The translations under genes were made by a program, and so were the position numbers. Source: Pseudanabaena sp. FACHB-1998 (lineage in GTDB: Bacteria; Cyanobacteriota; Cyanobacteriia; Pseudanabaenales; Pseudanabaenaceae). From it: a stretch of DNA of 64,000 nt. Below are positions 8,902 to 15,729 of this stretch, in pieces. A model generated the notes under the pieces. That model searched no databases and was not told the DNA's origin. It saw only the letters and a list, made by a program, of their open reading frames with translations. Numbering within the stretch: the stretch's first letter is position 1; each line of letters begins with the position of its first letter. Location of the stretch: assembly GCF_014696355.1 (NCBI RefSeq), contig NZ_JACJQA010000003.1:186001-250000 (forward strand), in the 5' to 3' direction.

Positions 8902-9016
8902 GCAAAGCGCTGTATTACAGCGCTTCGCATCTTAGAAAATTTGATTAGTGTTAACGCTCGCCTTATGATACTAAGAACAGCACCACAGCAAGAATTCGAT
9001 AGAGAGATCGAGATTA

Positions 9017-10237
9017 ATGACTGCCGAAGCAATACATAGCAAGTCTGAGCATGAGCCAAGTAGCCCAAAGGACTGGTCATGGAAATTTTGGCAAGTAGTG
9101 CCACTTTATCCCTATGGACAAAGACGCACAATTCGACAAGAAATCGTCAAAGATCAAATTTGGACATTTGAGCAACTTCAAGGAATTTTTTATGTAGTTG
9201 TACCCATTCGGATGACGGTGGTGAAATTGGAAGCAGGAGGACTGCTGGTATACGCTCCTGTTGCACCAACGCCCGAATGTATTCGCCTTGTTAACGAGCT
9301 AGTTGCGGAGCATGGCGATGTTAAATACATCATCTTGCCGACGGTCTCAGGCATTGAGCATAAAGTATTTGTGGGGCCATTTGCGCGACAGTTTCCTCAA
9401 GCTCAGGTTTATGTCTCTCCCCATCAATGGAGTTTTCCGTTCAATTTGCCTCTAAGTTGGTTGGGACTGCCTTGGGGGCGCACCCATCTTTTGCCGTCCG
9501 ATTCCTCTCACGCTCCCTTTGCGGATCAGTTTGACTATGCAATTCTGGGTTCCATTGAGTTAGGCTTAGGGAAGTTTGCCGAAGTTGCCCTTTTAGATAA
9601 GCGATCGCAAACTTTGCTAGTCACCGATACAATCGTATCCATTACCGAATATCCTCCCGAAATCCTCCAAATCGATCCCTATCCTTTGCTGTTTCACGCT
9701 AGAGACAGCGCCGCCGAGCCGATCGCCGATACGCCCGTTAATCGCATTCGTGGTTGGCAAAGAACCTGTCTATTTCTCTTCTATTTCCGTCCGCGAGTTT
9801 TGGAAACTGTCTCTTTAGTCCAGTCATTACTCGATATTACCAAGGCTCCAGAGCGATCGCGCAAAGCATTCTTTGGGCTATTTCCCTTTCGATGGAGAGA
9901 AGATTGGTATCAATCCTTTGAAGTGTTGCGCGGTAATGGCAGAATTTTTGTTGCTCCCATTCTCCAAACCCTAATTCTCAATCGTGATCCTCAATCGGTG
10001 ATTCAATGGGCTAATAAAGTAGCAAGTTGGAACTTTAAGCGCATTATTCCTTGTCATTTTGACAATGCGATCGCCGCTACACCCAATGATTTTCGTCAAG
10101 CCTTTAGCTTTTTAGAAAAGGATTCTCAATTTAAGACTACTTCTAGTCTACCCGAAGAGGATTTTACAGTTCTCAATCAAATTAACAATCTTTTACAAAG
10201 CAATCGCATCATTTTTAAAGCAAAGGAAAAAGTCTAA
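9017..10237 (+). CDS. DUF4336 family protein
   Basis: The 406-residue protein resembles the DUF4336 family of cyanobacteria and plants, distant relatives of the metallo-beta-lactamase fold. Recognisable parts are the YPYGQRRTIRQEIV opening, PIRMTVVKLEAGGLLVYAP (strand pair), VKYIILPTVSGIEHKVFVGP, HQWSFPFNLPLSWLGLPW and a late IIPCHFDNAIAATPNDFRQA. Histidines are present but the classical HxHxDH motif is not. No signal peptide is seen. Function is unknown. It starts at an ATG and is a single gene. Confidence 0.8.
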   Translation: MTAEAIHSKSEHEPSSPKDWSWKFWQVVPLYPYGQRRTIRQEIVKDQIWTFEQLQGIFYVVVPIRMTVVKLEAGGLLVYAPVAPTPECIRLVNELVAEHGDVKYIILPTVSGIEHKVFVGPFARQFPQAQVYVSPHQWSFPFNLPLSWLGLPWGRTHLLPSDSSHAPFADQFDYAILGSIELGLGKFAEVALLDKRSQTLLVTDTIVSITEYPPEILQIDPYPLLFHARDSAAEPIADTPVNRIRGWQRTCLFLFYFRPRVLETVSLVQSLLDITKAPERSRKAFFGLFPFRWREDWYQSFEVLRGNGRIFVAPILQTLILNRDPQSVIQWANKVASWNFKRIIPCHFDNAIAATPNDFRQAFSFLEKDSQFKTTSSLPEEDFTVLNQINNLLQSNRIIFKAKEKV

Positions 10238-10330
10238 GCGATGTAGCTATCACACGAATCATCTCAATCACATAACATTTATGCACTTTTGATCTACAGA
10301 GCTTTGTACGTTTGATTAGATAATCGAGAT

Positions 10331-10582
10331 TTACGGATTTTCAGATTTCATTGATAACTGGTCGTCTAATTGTGATGAGTTTTGCTTAATTAATCGCATT
10401 AGCAATCTTAGTCCTTCATTGACTGATTCCGAATTTGGAAATAATTTAGCAACATCAGGATCTAGGGTGACGGTGACAGCGCTTTTCTTTCTTCCCTGAC
10501 CACAAGCAACAACGGTCATTTGAGTAAAATCATATTCAGGAAGTAAATCATCTTCCATCTCAATCTCAAAGTTCTGATTCAT
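10331..10582 (-). CDS. Small antitoxin-like protein with C-terminal LxxL(I/M) helix
   Basis: The likely start is the ATG at 10582 (MNQNFEIEMEDDLLPEYDFT), giving 83 residues; its ATG overlaps the TGA of the truncated PemK/MazF remnant. An earlier in-frame ATG would use toxin-derived sequence. The protein has an acidic start and a C-terminal TLDPDVAKLFPNSESVNEGL segment, a pattern common in small cyanobacterial antitoxin-like proteins with a ribbon-helix-helix style end. No partner toxin follows. Function is inferred only from size, composition and neighbourhood. Confidence 0.6.
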   Translation of the reverse strand: MNQNFEIEMEDDLLPEYDFTQMTVVACGQGRKKSAVTVTLDPDVAKLFPNSESVNEGLRLLMRLIKQNSSQLDDQLSMKSENP

Positions 10583-10674
10583 ATACGTGAAGATAAGACG
10601 ACTGCGGGGCGACATTTGATACCAGTAACAGCAGGAAAATCAACGGTCACTATATCGCCAGATTGAACTTTCAC
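10579..10674 (-). pseudogene. Truncated PemK/MazF toxin remnant
   Basis: From a GTG at 10674 the frame reads VKVQSGDIVTVDFPAVTGIK then CRPAVVLSSRI and stops after 31 residues. This is the N-terminal strand block of PemK/MazF RNase toxins, normally about 110 residues. The GTG overlaps the TGA of the upstream antitoxin-like gene (GTGA), a typical coupled toxin-antitoxin junction. The remaining two-thirds of the toxin is missing and sequence of an unrelated small gene begins at the break, so a deletion fused two loci. It is too short to be active. Confidence 0.75.
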
Positions 10675-10895
10675 TCAGTTATCTCCTCTTCTTCAAACAA
10701 AGCAGTCACCGCATATTGCATAGAAAAAGCAGCTAAGTCTAGTTGATCCTGCTCTGTCCAAGTGTCGCTATTATCAATAACAGCAACGTCTTGTTTGACT
10801 AAGCCATTGAGAATCAGTGTCGCTAACTGTAGTCTCTCAGTTGGTGGAAGGCTTGAAATAATCTGTGTATAGATTTCCTGAACAGCTTTTGGCAT
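10671..10895 (-). CDS. Antitoxin-like protein upstream of truncated PemK/MazF
   Basis: A 74-residue acidic protein (MPKAVQEIYTQIISSLPPTE, then RLQLATLILNGL) ends in EEEEITE. Its stop overlaps the GTG of the PemK/MazF remnant by four bases, the arrangement of a coupled antitoxin-toxin pair. Similar small proteins precede MazF-type toxins in cyanobacteria. With its toxin truncated it is probably an orphan antitoxin. No helix-turn-helix is obvious. Confidence 0.65.
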   Translation of the reverse strand: MPKAVQEIYTQIISSLPPTERLQLATLILNGLVKQDVAVIDNSDTWTEQDQLDLAAFSMQYAVTALFEEEEITE

Positions 10896-10931
10896 AAGAC
10901 ATTATTAAAAGACTACATATATTCTAATTCG

Positions 10932-11035
10932 CGATAGCCCCCAACCCAAAATCAACAAACAGCGATCACCTTTTCATCTCCTCAACACAAAAGGGATCGC
11001 CACTAATCAAAATTAACTAGCGATCGCCTGTTTTC
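10932..11035. repeat. Diverged HIP1-containing intergenic repeat
   Basis: The stretch (gcgatagcccccaacccaaa, then gcgatcacc, ctcaacacaaaaggg, gatcgccactaatcaaaa) is a diverged copy of the 61-bp units at 11668-11790. It lies between two small minus-strand genes. Confidence 0.5.
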
Positions 11036-11039
11036 TGGG

Positions 11040-11246
11040 TTAATATCCACGATTGGGTTTACAGTCGGAAAAACTTATTGCTTCTGTATCCAAAAAACTA
11101 GCGATCGCCATTTCAATGGTTGCTTCAATTGGATAATCTATTTCTTTGGCACGAGCAATAATTGCTGATCTAATTCTCTCAGGTAGAAGTTTTAAAATAA
11201 CTTCTGCATCTTTAGATGAGATTCGCTCTACCATTTCTACTTGCAT
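11040..11246 (-). CDS. Hypothetical small protein, RHH/antitoxin-like
   Basis: From the ATG at 11246 this is a 68-residue protein (MQVEMVERISSKDAEVILKL). It contains LLPERIRSAIIARAKEIDYP followed by IEATIEMAIASFLD, two helices of the kind seen in small DNA-binding antitoxins, and a CKPNRGY tail. An earlier ATG at 11276 would overlap the GIY-YIG gene by 23 nt. It lies just downstream of that gene on the same strand, so co-transcription is likely. The family was not recognised. Confidence 0.55.
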   Translation of the reverse strand: MQVEMVERISSKDAEVILKLLPERIRSAIIARAKEIDYPIEATIEMAIASFLDTEAISFSDCKPNRGY

Positions 11247-11253
11247 AAATTTA

Positions 11254-11637
11254 CTACTCCATTGGGATTTGGACATTGTAGGGTGGCTCAGTAGCTCGAA
11301 GAATTATTGCCTCTAGCTCCAATAGTAACGCAGGATTCTGGGAATATGGGATTATTTGTACAGCAATACGCACATCTTCATCTTTGTATTTATCAAGCCA
11401 TGCCCACAGAAAAGCTTTATGCCCACCTTTAAAACGACTCCTTAAACTTTTAGTTTTGCCAATGTAAAGCAAACCTTCATACTTGTGTCTGATTGCATAA
11501 ATGCCAGGGAGATTAGGAATATTGCTAAAATCGCGATCTAATGACTGGCATTCTTCAAAGGGAGTGAAAGCGATCGCATCTAAGATACTTTTGGCTTGTT
11601 TTTGTATTTCAGATTCGCTCATTGGCATAGAAATCAA
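11254..11637 (-). CDS. GIY-YIG nuclease domain protein
   Basis: A compact 127-residue protein with GIY at 45-47, YIG at 58-60 (LLYIGKTKSLRSRF), conserved arginines at 66 and 68 and a glutamate in LELEAIIL near 107-109, followed by PPYNV. These are the catalytic landmarks of GIY-YIG endonucleases (UvrC and homing-nuclease type). It consists of little more than the nuclease domain and lacks a DNA-binding extension. It sits among small accessory genes, with a possible antitoxin-like gene immediately downstream. Its role could be in mobility or defence, but that is a guess. Confidence 0.8.
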   Translation of the reverse strand: MISMPMSESEIQKQAKSILDAIAFTPFEECQSLDRDFSNIPNLPGIYAIRHKYEGLLYIGKTKSLRSRFKGGHKAFLWAWLDKYKDEDVRIAVQIIPYSQNPALLLELEAIILRATEPPYNVQIPME

Positions 11638-11667
11638 TTTTGAATAATGTGCTGACTATTTTAACCT

Positions 11668-11790
11668 GCGATCGCTCCTCCCTTTCTCCACAGCAAAGCG
11701 ATCGCCCCTAACCAAATATCAACAATTAGAGATCGCTCCTCCCTCTCTTCACCACAAAGCGATCGCACCCAATCAAATAAGAGTATTTAG
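11668..11790. repeat. Two tandem 61-bp HIP1-containing units
   Basis: Units beginning at 11668 and 11729 share the order (g)(a/c)gatcgctcctccct, ct-rich stretch, cacaaagcgatcgc, then ccaa-caaat. The start-to-start distance is 61 bp. A third diverged copy is at 10932-11035. This is a noncoding intergenic repeat built around GCGATCGC. Confidence 0.65.
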
Positions 11791-11824
11791 GGTTGCTCGT
11801 ATAACCTCATCACTAACTAAATTA

Positions 11825-13141
11825 CTAATAAGGTAGCCCAACGTCTAAATAACTAGAAGAGATTAAATTGTTATTCACTAGTATTGATTCGACTGTTTTT
11901 TCACTCACATTGAAGTGTGCAGAAGCGTTTTCTATAGCTGATTGCGAGTAGTCATTATCTAAATAAGCCTGTAAGCTACTGAGAGGACAAAGAAATTCAG
12001 CAGCAAAAGCACGCTGATACTTCTGCCTTGAAGTTCTAAGATCTGTGCTGGCAAGCCAAGATGTACCCTTATTACCATAGAGTAAATAGTCGCCAAGAAG
12101 TCTGGCTAGTTCAAATCTCTTTGCAGTTGGATGTGGTTTTCTGGGGTGAAAATGAAGTTCACCATTATCTAATGGGACTGCAACTGAGATATGTTGTCTG
12201 TTAGGAGGATTCCAATGTTCATACTCAGACTCCTGTAAACCAAGTAGTTCGCACAGTTTGCCGTTAGACATCGGTTCCTCTCCAATGTCAATAGCTTCAC
12301 GTGTGCGGATTGCCAGATCGTTCGCTCGCTGCCAAGGTGCATTTGGAATTTCTTGATCAAAAGAATGGTCAAGCAAAATATTGGGCTTTCCTCTCAGCCC
12401 TGATGAATCACTAATTAGATCTGTGATTGCACTGAGTGGCTCTTCTTTTGAATCCTTGCCACAAGTGGGGGCTAGTTCTGAAAGTGTTTTCATGCCCATT
12501 CGCTTGCCAAGGTTAAGAGCAGATTGGACAATGGCTTCAGGACACTCATCAGGATCAAAACCCAATTCGGCTTCACAACGTCGGTAATTCGTTGCATTTA
12601 TATCAGAACGTTCTTCTTTAACTTCCTCCCAAAGGTTAGACAACGATGTATCGTAAACTGAAGTTGCATTGAGACGACTTATGACAGAGTCAATAAATGT
12701 CTCTGCTATGTGATCAAATTCAAGAAAGTTGACTGAGACTGGAAAATCAAGACTATTTATGTATCTAACAGACTGTTTATCAGCCGCGTTAGATGAGGTA
12801 GACCATAGCTGTATTGATTCTGTATCTGAAGCAAATATTACCCTTGGCCAAATAAACCCTTGGTTGGCAGCAGTGAGTTCATGCGCCATCCTCCAGTCAA
12901 CCGATGGCTTGTTTCCAGTAGGTGGGAGAGGCTCAAAAAGCAACCTCCACCATGAGGATGCTATCCACATAGCCATAGGATAAGCAGAAACTAAAACAGA
13001 ATCATCAATTTTTTGAGTCCAAATATTCTCGTTCTGAGTAAGATTTACGCCTCCTGCTCGTAATGTAAACTTACCCATAGTTTGTTGGATTTCGGGCGAA
13101 TCGTACCCACTTATCAGCCATTCAAAATTAGGACTTAGCAT
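11825..13141 (-). CDS. Large protein with degenerate ImmA/IrrE-like C-terminal domain
   Basis: The ATG at 13141 was chosen because AAAGGAG lies just upstream, giving 438 residues. The N-terminal half (about 1-170) has a conserved-looking block with SAYPMAMWIASSWWRLLFEP and DWRMAHELTAA. The C-terminal third resembles ImmA/IrrE metallopeptidases: RFELARLLGDYLL (about 342-354) aligns with the usual RFxLAHExGH helix, FAAEFLCP (about 379) matches their FAxELLxP, and HFNVSEKTVESIL is the final helix pair. The HExxH zinc residues are replaced, so it is probably not a protease. The upstream gene overlaps it by 14 nt, so the two form a coupled module of unknown function. Confidence 0.65.
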   Translation of the reverse strand: MLSPNFEWLISGYDSPEIQQTMGKFTLRAGGVNLTQNENIWTQKIDDSVLVSAYPMAMWIASSWWRLLFEPLPPTGNKPSVDWRMAHELTAANQGFIWPRVIFASDTESIQLWSTSSNAADKQSVRYINSLDFPVSVNFLEFDHIAETFIDSVISRLNATSVYDTSLSNLWEEVKEERSDINATNYRRCEAELGFDPDECPEAIVQSALNLGKRMGMKTLSELAPTCGKDSKEEPLSAITDLISDSSGLRGKPNILLDHSFDQEIPNAPWQRANDLAIRTREAIDIGEEPMSNGKLCELLGLQESEYEHWNPPNRQHISVAVPLDNGELHFHPRKPHPTAKRFELARLLGDYLLYGNKGTSWLASTDLRTSRQKYQRAFAAEFLCPLSSLQAYLDNDYSQSAIENASAHFNVSEKTVESILVNNNLISSSYLDVGLPY

Positions 13142-13613
13142 ATTTACTCCTTTCACTCCATGCAGCAATTACTTTGGCGCAAAAAGGATCTTCTCTTTGC
13201 ATAGGATATCCGTGGTAAGAACCTGTTTCAGATGAATCAATCTGTGCTTCTAGTGGAGTCCCATCATCCATAACTGACCAAATGTTTTTAGGCCACTGCC
13301 CCTCAAAACGATCACTAACCAAGCCATTCTTCAAACCTTTCTGTAGCAGTTCTAGAGCTTCTTTTCTAGTAAAGACTTTAACAGAGTCACAAAGAGATTT
13401 ACCTGCTCTAGGACAACTAGGCGGGATGAGTTTAAAATCGCCTGGATTTTTCTTGTGTTCAGCGTTTCCACCATACTTAGCCTTTAAAGAAAGGTCTGAA
13501 AGCTGTTTAAAGTCACATTCGTTGATCTCAAGCATTCTACGTTTGGGGTTGAACTTATTGTTTCGCGGTTTCATGACTACAAAAAGGGGCGTTTGCCCGT
13601 AACATATTTCCAT
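13128..13613 (-). CDS. Conserved hypothetical protein partnered with ImmA/IrrE-like gene
   Basis: A 161-residue basic protein with YGGNAEHKKNPGDF near 47-60, PPSCPRAGKSLCD, a helical FTRKEALELLQKGLKNGLVS region and the terminal motif WPKNIWSVMDDGTPLEAQ followed by SYHGYPM. These blocks look like a widespread but unnamed bacterial family; the cysteines and histidines could bind a metal or a nucleic acid, though that is speculative. Its end overlaps the start of the ImmA/IrrE-like gene by 14 nt, indicating translational coupling. The start is the ATG at 13613. Confidence 0.65.
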   Translation of the reverse strand: MEICYGQTPLFVVMKPRNNKFNPKRRMLEINECDFKQLSDLSLKAKYGGNAEHKKNPGDFKLIPPSCPRAGKSLCDSVKVFTRKEALELLQKGLKNGLVSDRFEGQWPKNIWSVMDDGTPLEAQIDSSETGSYHGYPMQREDPFCAKVIAAWSERSKYAKS

Positions 13614-13773
13614 ATTTCATACAGACAGCAGATGCATTTTGAGTTTTGTGTGGTTTTGGCTGCATATCTCTACAAATTTGCTCTAGCTCATAACTTCATC
13701 ATAAATTCTGTACAAATAGAACTAATTATATTAGTTGCCGCAAAGTCAATTCCACCTTATTGCTTATAAATTT

Positions 13774-14001
13774 TTATATTGAATGTCTAATTTTTACAAA
13801 AGTTTGTAATTTCAGTGATTGATAGTACGAGTAAGGAGCATCACCAGAAAGTAAATCATCATCTTCCACTTCCTGCATCAACTTAGCCAAACCAAAATTT
13901 TCTAAGATTTCTTTGATTTGATTATATATAGCTATAGGGATTTGCACCGCAACAGGACGGTGCTGCTCATCAAAAACATATTGCTTTGGGATATCAAGCA
14001 T
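13774..14001 (-). CDS. Orphan antitoxin-like protein
   Basis: A 75-residue protein (MLDIPKQYVFDEQHRPVAVQ, then IPIAIYNQIKEILENFGLAK) resembles a common cyanobacterial antitoxin family that pairs with RelE/ParE toxins. The body ends with a DDDLLSGDAPYSYYQSLK stretch. The last residues (LQTFVKIRHSI) do not look like the family, and no RelE/ParE frame follows in the 160 nt before the next gene. The toxin therefore seems lost and the C-terminus altered. Confidence 0.6.
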   Translation of the reverse strand: MLDIPKQYVFDEQHRPVAVQIPIAIYNQIKEILENFGLAKLMQEVEDDDLLSGDAPYSYYQSLKLQTFVKIRHSI

Positions 14002-14155
14002 CAGTAAACTACCTCAATATTCTTGTCATATACTAGCACTAGCCATTTTGTACGTGAATGCAAATACTATTGCGACCTATTGCGACATTTTTATAAAAAT
14101 ATGCTTGTTTTGTTACAATGCAAGAATATCCTACGCAATGGGGTGATATTTAGCC

Positions 14156-14341
14156 ATGGCTAAAAAATCTAAAGAAAGCGGCTTAAATAGCTCAGTCGCA
14201 AACAAAACTGCAAAGAAAAAAGCTTTGAGTCGGAAAAAAAAGGTTGAGGCATCCAAAAAAGCTAATCAGGCAATGATGAGGGCTTGGAAATTGATCTCAC
14301 AGAGAAGCTTTAATAGCCCAAATGCCAAAGATCACATTTGA
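14156..14341 (+). CDS. Lysine-rich antitoxin-like protein upstream of PIN toxin
   Basis: A 61-residue, very basic protein (MAKKSKESGLNSSVANKTAK; further Lys-rich helix to residue 40) overlaps the PIN-domain gene by 20 nt. Position, size and overlap fit an antitoxin of a PIN (VapC-like) pair, although most VapB proteins are less basic. The family was not recognised. Confidence 0.55.
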   Translation: MAKKSKESGLNSSVANKTAKKKALSRKKKVEASKKANQAMMRAWKLISQRSFNSPNAKDHI

Positions 14342-14760
14342 CACAAATATTTTCATATCTCGAAAATATGCTCAACTGCCAGACAGTTTCTATATGTCGG
14401 TTGTCGTGCTTCAAGAGCTTGTTGTAGGGGCGCATGATGATAGTGAACTGAAAGCTTTAAATATTGCGCGGCGAGAGTAATGAAAAATCGGGAAAGCTAT
14501 TAGTTCCAACAGCAGAAGATTGGTGGCTTGTAGGGAAAGTTATTTATGCTTTGCAAAAAGGATTAAAGTCCCGTACAGGTGGACTAACGCCCAAAATGTC
14601 TGTCGATCAAAAATATCGTATAACCCATGATGTTTTGATCGCGAGAACCGCAAAGAGAGCAGGAGTAACTGTGGTTACAGATAACATCAAGGATTTTGAA
14701 GCTATTCAGAAATTTTGCAATGTAAGGTTTATGAATGGAGATGATTATTTTTTTAGATAA
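14322..14760 (+). pseudogene. Frameshifted PIN-domain (VapC-like) toxin
   Basis: The first frame (14322-14480) reads MPKITFDTNIFISRKYAQLP to NIARRE and stops at TAA. The next frame continues EKSGKLLVPTAEDWWLVGKV to the end at 14760. Together they make a full PIN domain of about 145 residues with D7 in FDTNIF, E32 in LQELVVG, and the late acidic HDVLIARTAKRAG and TDNIKDF residues. GAGTAATGAAAAATCG at 14475-14490 becomes a continuous GAG-TAT-GAA frame if one A at 14479/14480 is removed, so a single-base insertion explains the break. PIN toxins cleave RNA. A sequencing error cannot be excluded. Confidence 0.8.
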
Positions 14761-14793
14761 CAAAAAAGCCCCGCAATGCGGGGCTTTTTTGTT
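14759..14793. terminator. Bidirectional terminator between PIN gene and rbcS
   Basis: Perfect 16-bp arms (aacaaaaaagccccgc) flank an AAT loop. The stem has a GC-rich core and T-tracts on both sides. It lies between the convergent PIN gene and rbcS, as expected for a shared intrinsic terminator. Confidence 0.85.
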
Positions 14794-14802
14794 TGTTAAA
14801 GC

Positions 14803-15138
14803 TTAGTAACGAGCGCTGTTAGGCTTGTGTACGATGAAGCTTTGGACTTGGCACTGCTTGATGTTGTCGAAAGCAACAACACGAATGAAGCTACCAGGAT
14901 AGCTAGAGCGGCAAGCTTGCACTTCGCTCAAAACTTCTTGAGGAGTTCTGGCGTTGAACAAGGGCAACTTCCAAAGAGTCCAATAGTGGATTGCAGGATC
15001 GGAATCTTCGTTAAATTCGATCGCAGGATAGAAACCTTGCTTCAAGGTGTACTCGATTTGACGAGTGATTTGAGCATCGCTCAAAGGGGGAAGGTAAGAA
15101 AGAGTTTCGTAGTGACGCTCTTTAGGTAAAGTTTGCAT
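14803..15138 (-). CDS. rbcS: RubisCO small subunit
   Basis: A 111-residue form IB small subunit: [20 protein letters not shown] opening, [25 protein letters not shown] and the C-terminal [17 protein letters not shown]. It assembles with RbcL into the L8S8 holoenzyme in the carboxysome. It is the last gene of the rbcL-rbcX-rbcS cluster, 27 nt after rbcX. An intrinsic terminator follows. Confidence 0.97.
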   Translation of the reverse strand: MQTLPKERHYETLSYLPPLSDAQITRQIEYTLKQGFYPAIEFNEDSDPAIHYWTLWKLPLFNARTPQEVLSEVQACRSSYPGSFIRVVAFDNIKQCQVQSFIVHKPNSARY

Positions 15139-15165
15139 TATTTCCTCGCGATTGAAATTATATTG

Positions 15166-15657
15166 CTATTGATTTTGTTGGGTGGGAGCGCGATCGCCTT
15201 CAACAACTGGATCTAGATCTGAATCTGACACAACTTCTAAAGGAACTTCGAGATTAGTTTCAGAACTAGCTTCTAAACTAGGTTCTAAATTCTCACATTC
15301 TGCATATCCTTCCGAAGCTGGCACATTCATGATGTGTTCAAAGTGTTGACGACGAAGCTGCATATTTGATTGTTGGATTCCAGTACGAGTCATTTCTGGC
15401 AAAAAATCTAAAATCTCATTCGCTAGATGTTCTCGCACCGTCATTACTCTAAAAGCCATTTCTTGGTGAACTGCGAACAGATCTTTGATATAAAGTTCGC
15501 CATTTTGGAGTCTTTCGCGCGTCGAGAACTGATTAAACCAGAGAGCTTTTAACCTATCAGTTTCTTCCAATTGCTCGGCAATCGTCTTTACAGCTTCAAA
15601 TGTCAAAAAATTTATTAACATTTTGGCGGTGGACTTAGTACTGCGCTTGATATCCAT
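15166..15657 (-). CDS. rbcX: RubisCO assembly chaperone RbcX
   Basis: RbcX is the dimeric chaperone that clamps the RbcL C-terminal peptide during RubisCO assembly. The ATG at 15657 (MDIKRSTKSTAKMLINFLTF) gives 163 residues; an in-frame upstream start would lie inside a hairpin. The four-helix core runs to about residue 115 (DLFAVHQEMAFRVMTVREHL, ILDFLPEMTRTGIQQSNMQL, RRQHFEHIM). A C-terminal acidic Ser/Glu-rich tail of about 45 residues extends beyond the core. It is located between rbcL and rbcS. Confidence 0.93.
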   Translation of the reverse strand: MDIKRSTKSTAKMLINFLTFEAVKTIAEQLEETDRLKALWFNQFSTRERLQNGELYIKDLFAVHQEMAFRVMTVREHLANEILDFLPEMTRTGIQQSNMQLRRQHFEHIMNVPASEGYAECENLEPSLEASSETNLEVPLEVVSDSDLDPVVEGDRAPTQQNQ

Positions 15658-15680
15658 AGGCTCACTTAACCAAGATTTCT

Positions 15681-15715
15681 TAATATAGTGTTTCGCAATG
15701 CGAAACACTATATTA
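15681..15715. repeat. Perfect hairpin between rbcL and rbcX
   Basis: 17-bp arms (taatatagtgtttcgca) pair around a single A in the 72-nt gap between rbcL and rbcX. It may act as a processing or attenuation element that lowers rbcX/rbcS expression relative to rbcL, or stabilise the rbcL 3' end. This is inference from position. Confidence 0.7.
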
Positions 15716-15729
15716 ATGGAGCTAATTGA

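Noticed and set aside
11668-11790. Possible CRISPR-like array
   Set aside because: Only two tandem units of 61 bp with no constant repeat plus variable spacer pattern; it is a HIP1-containing intergenic repeat.
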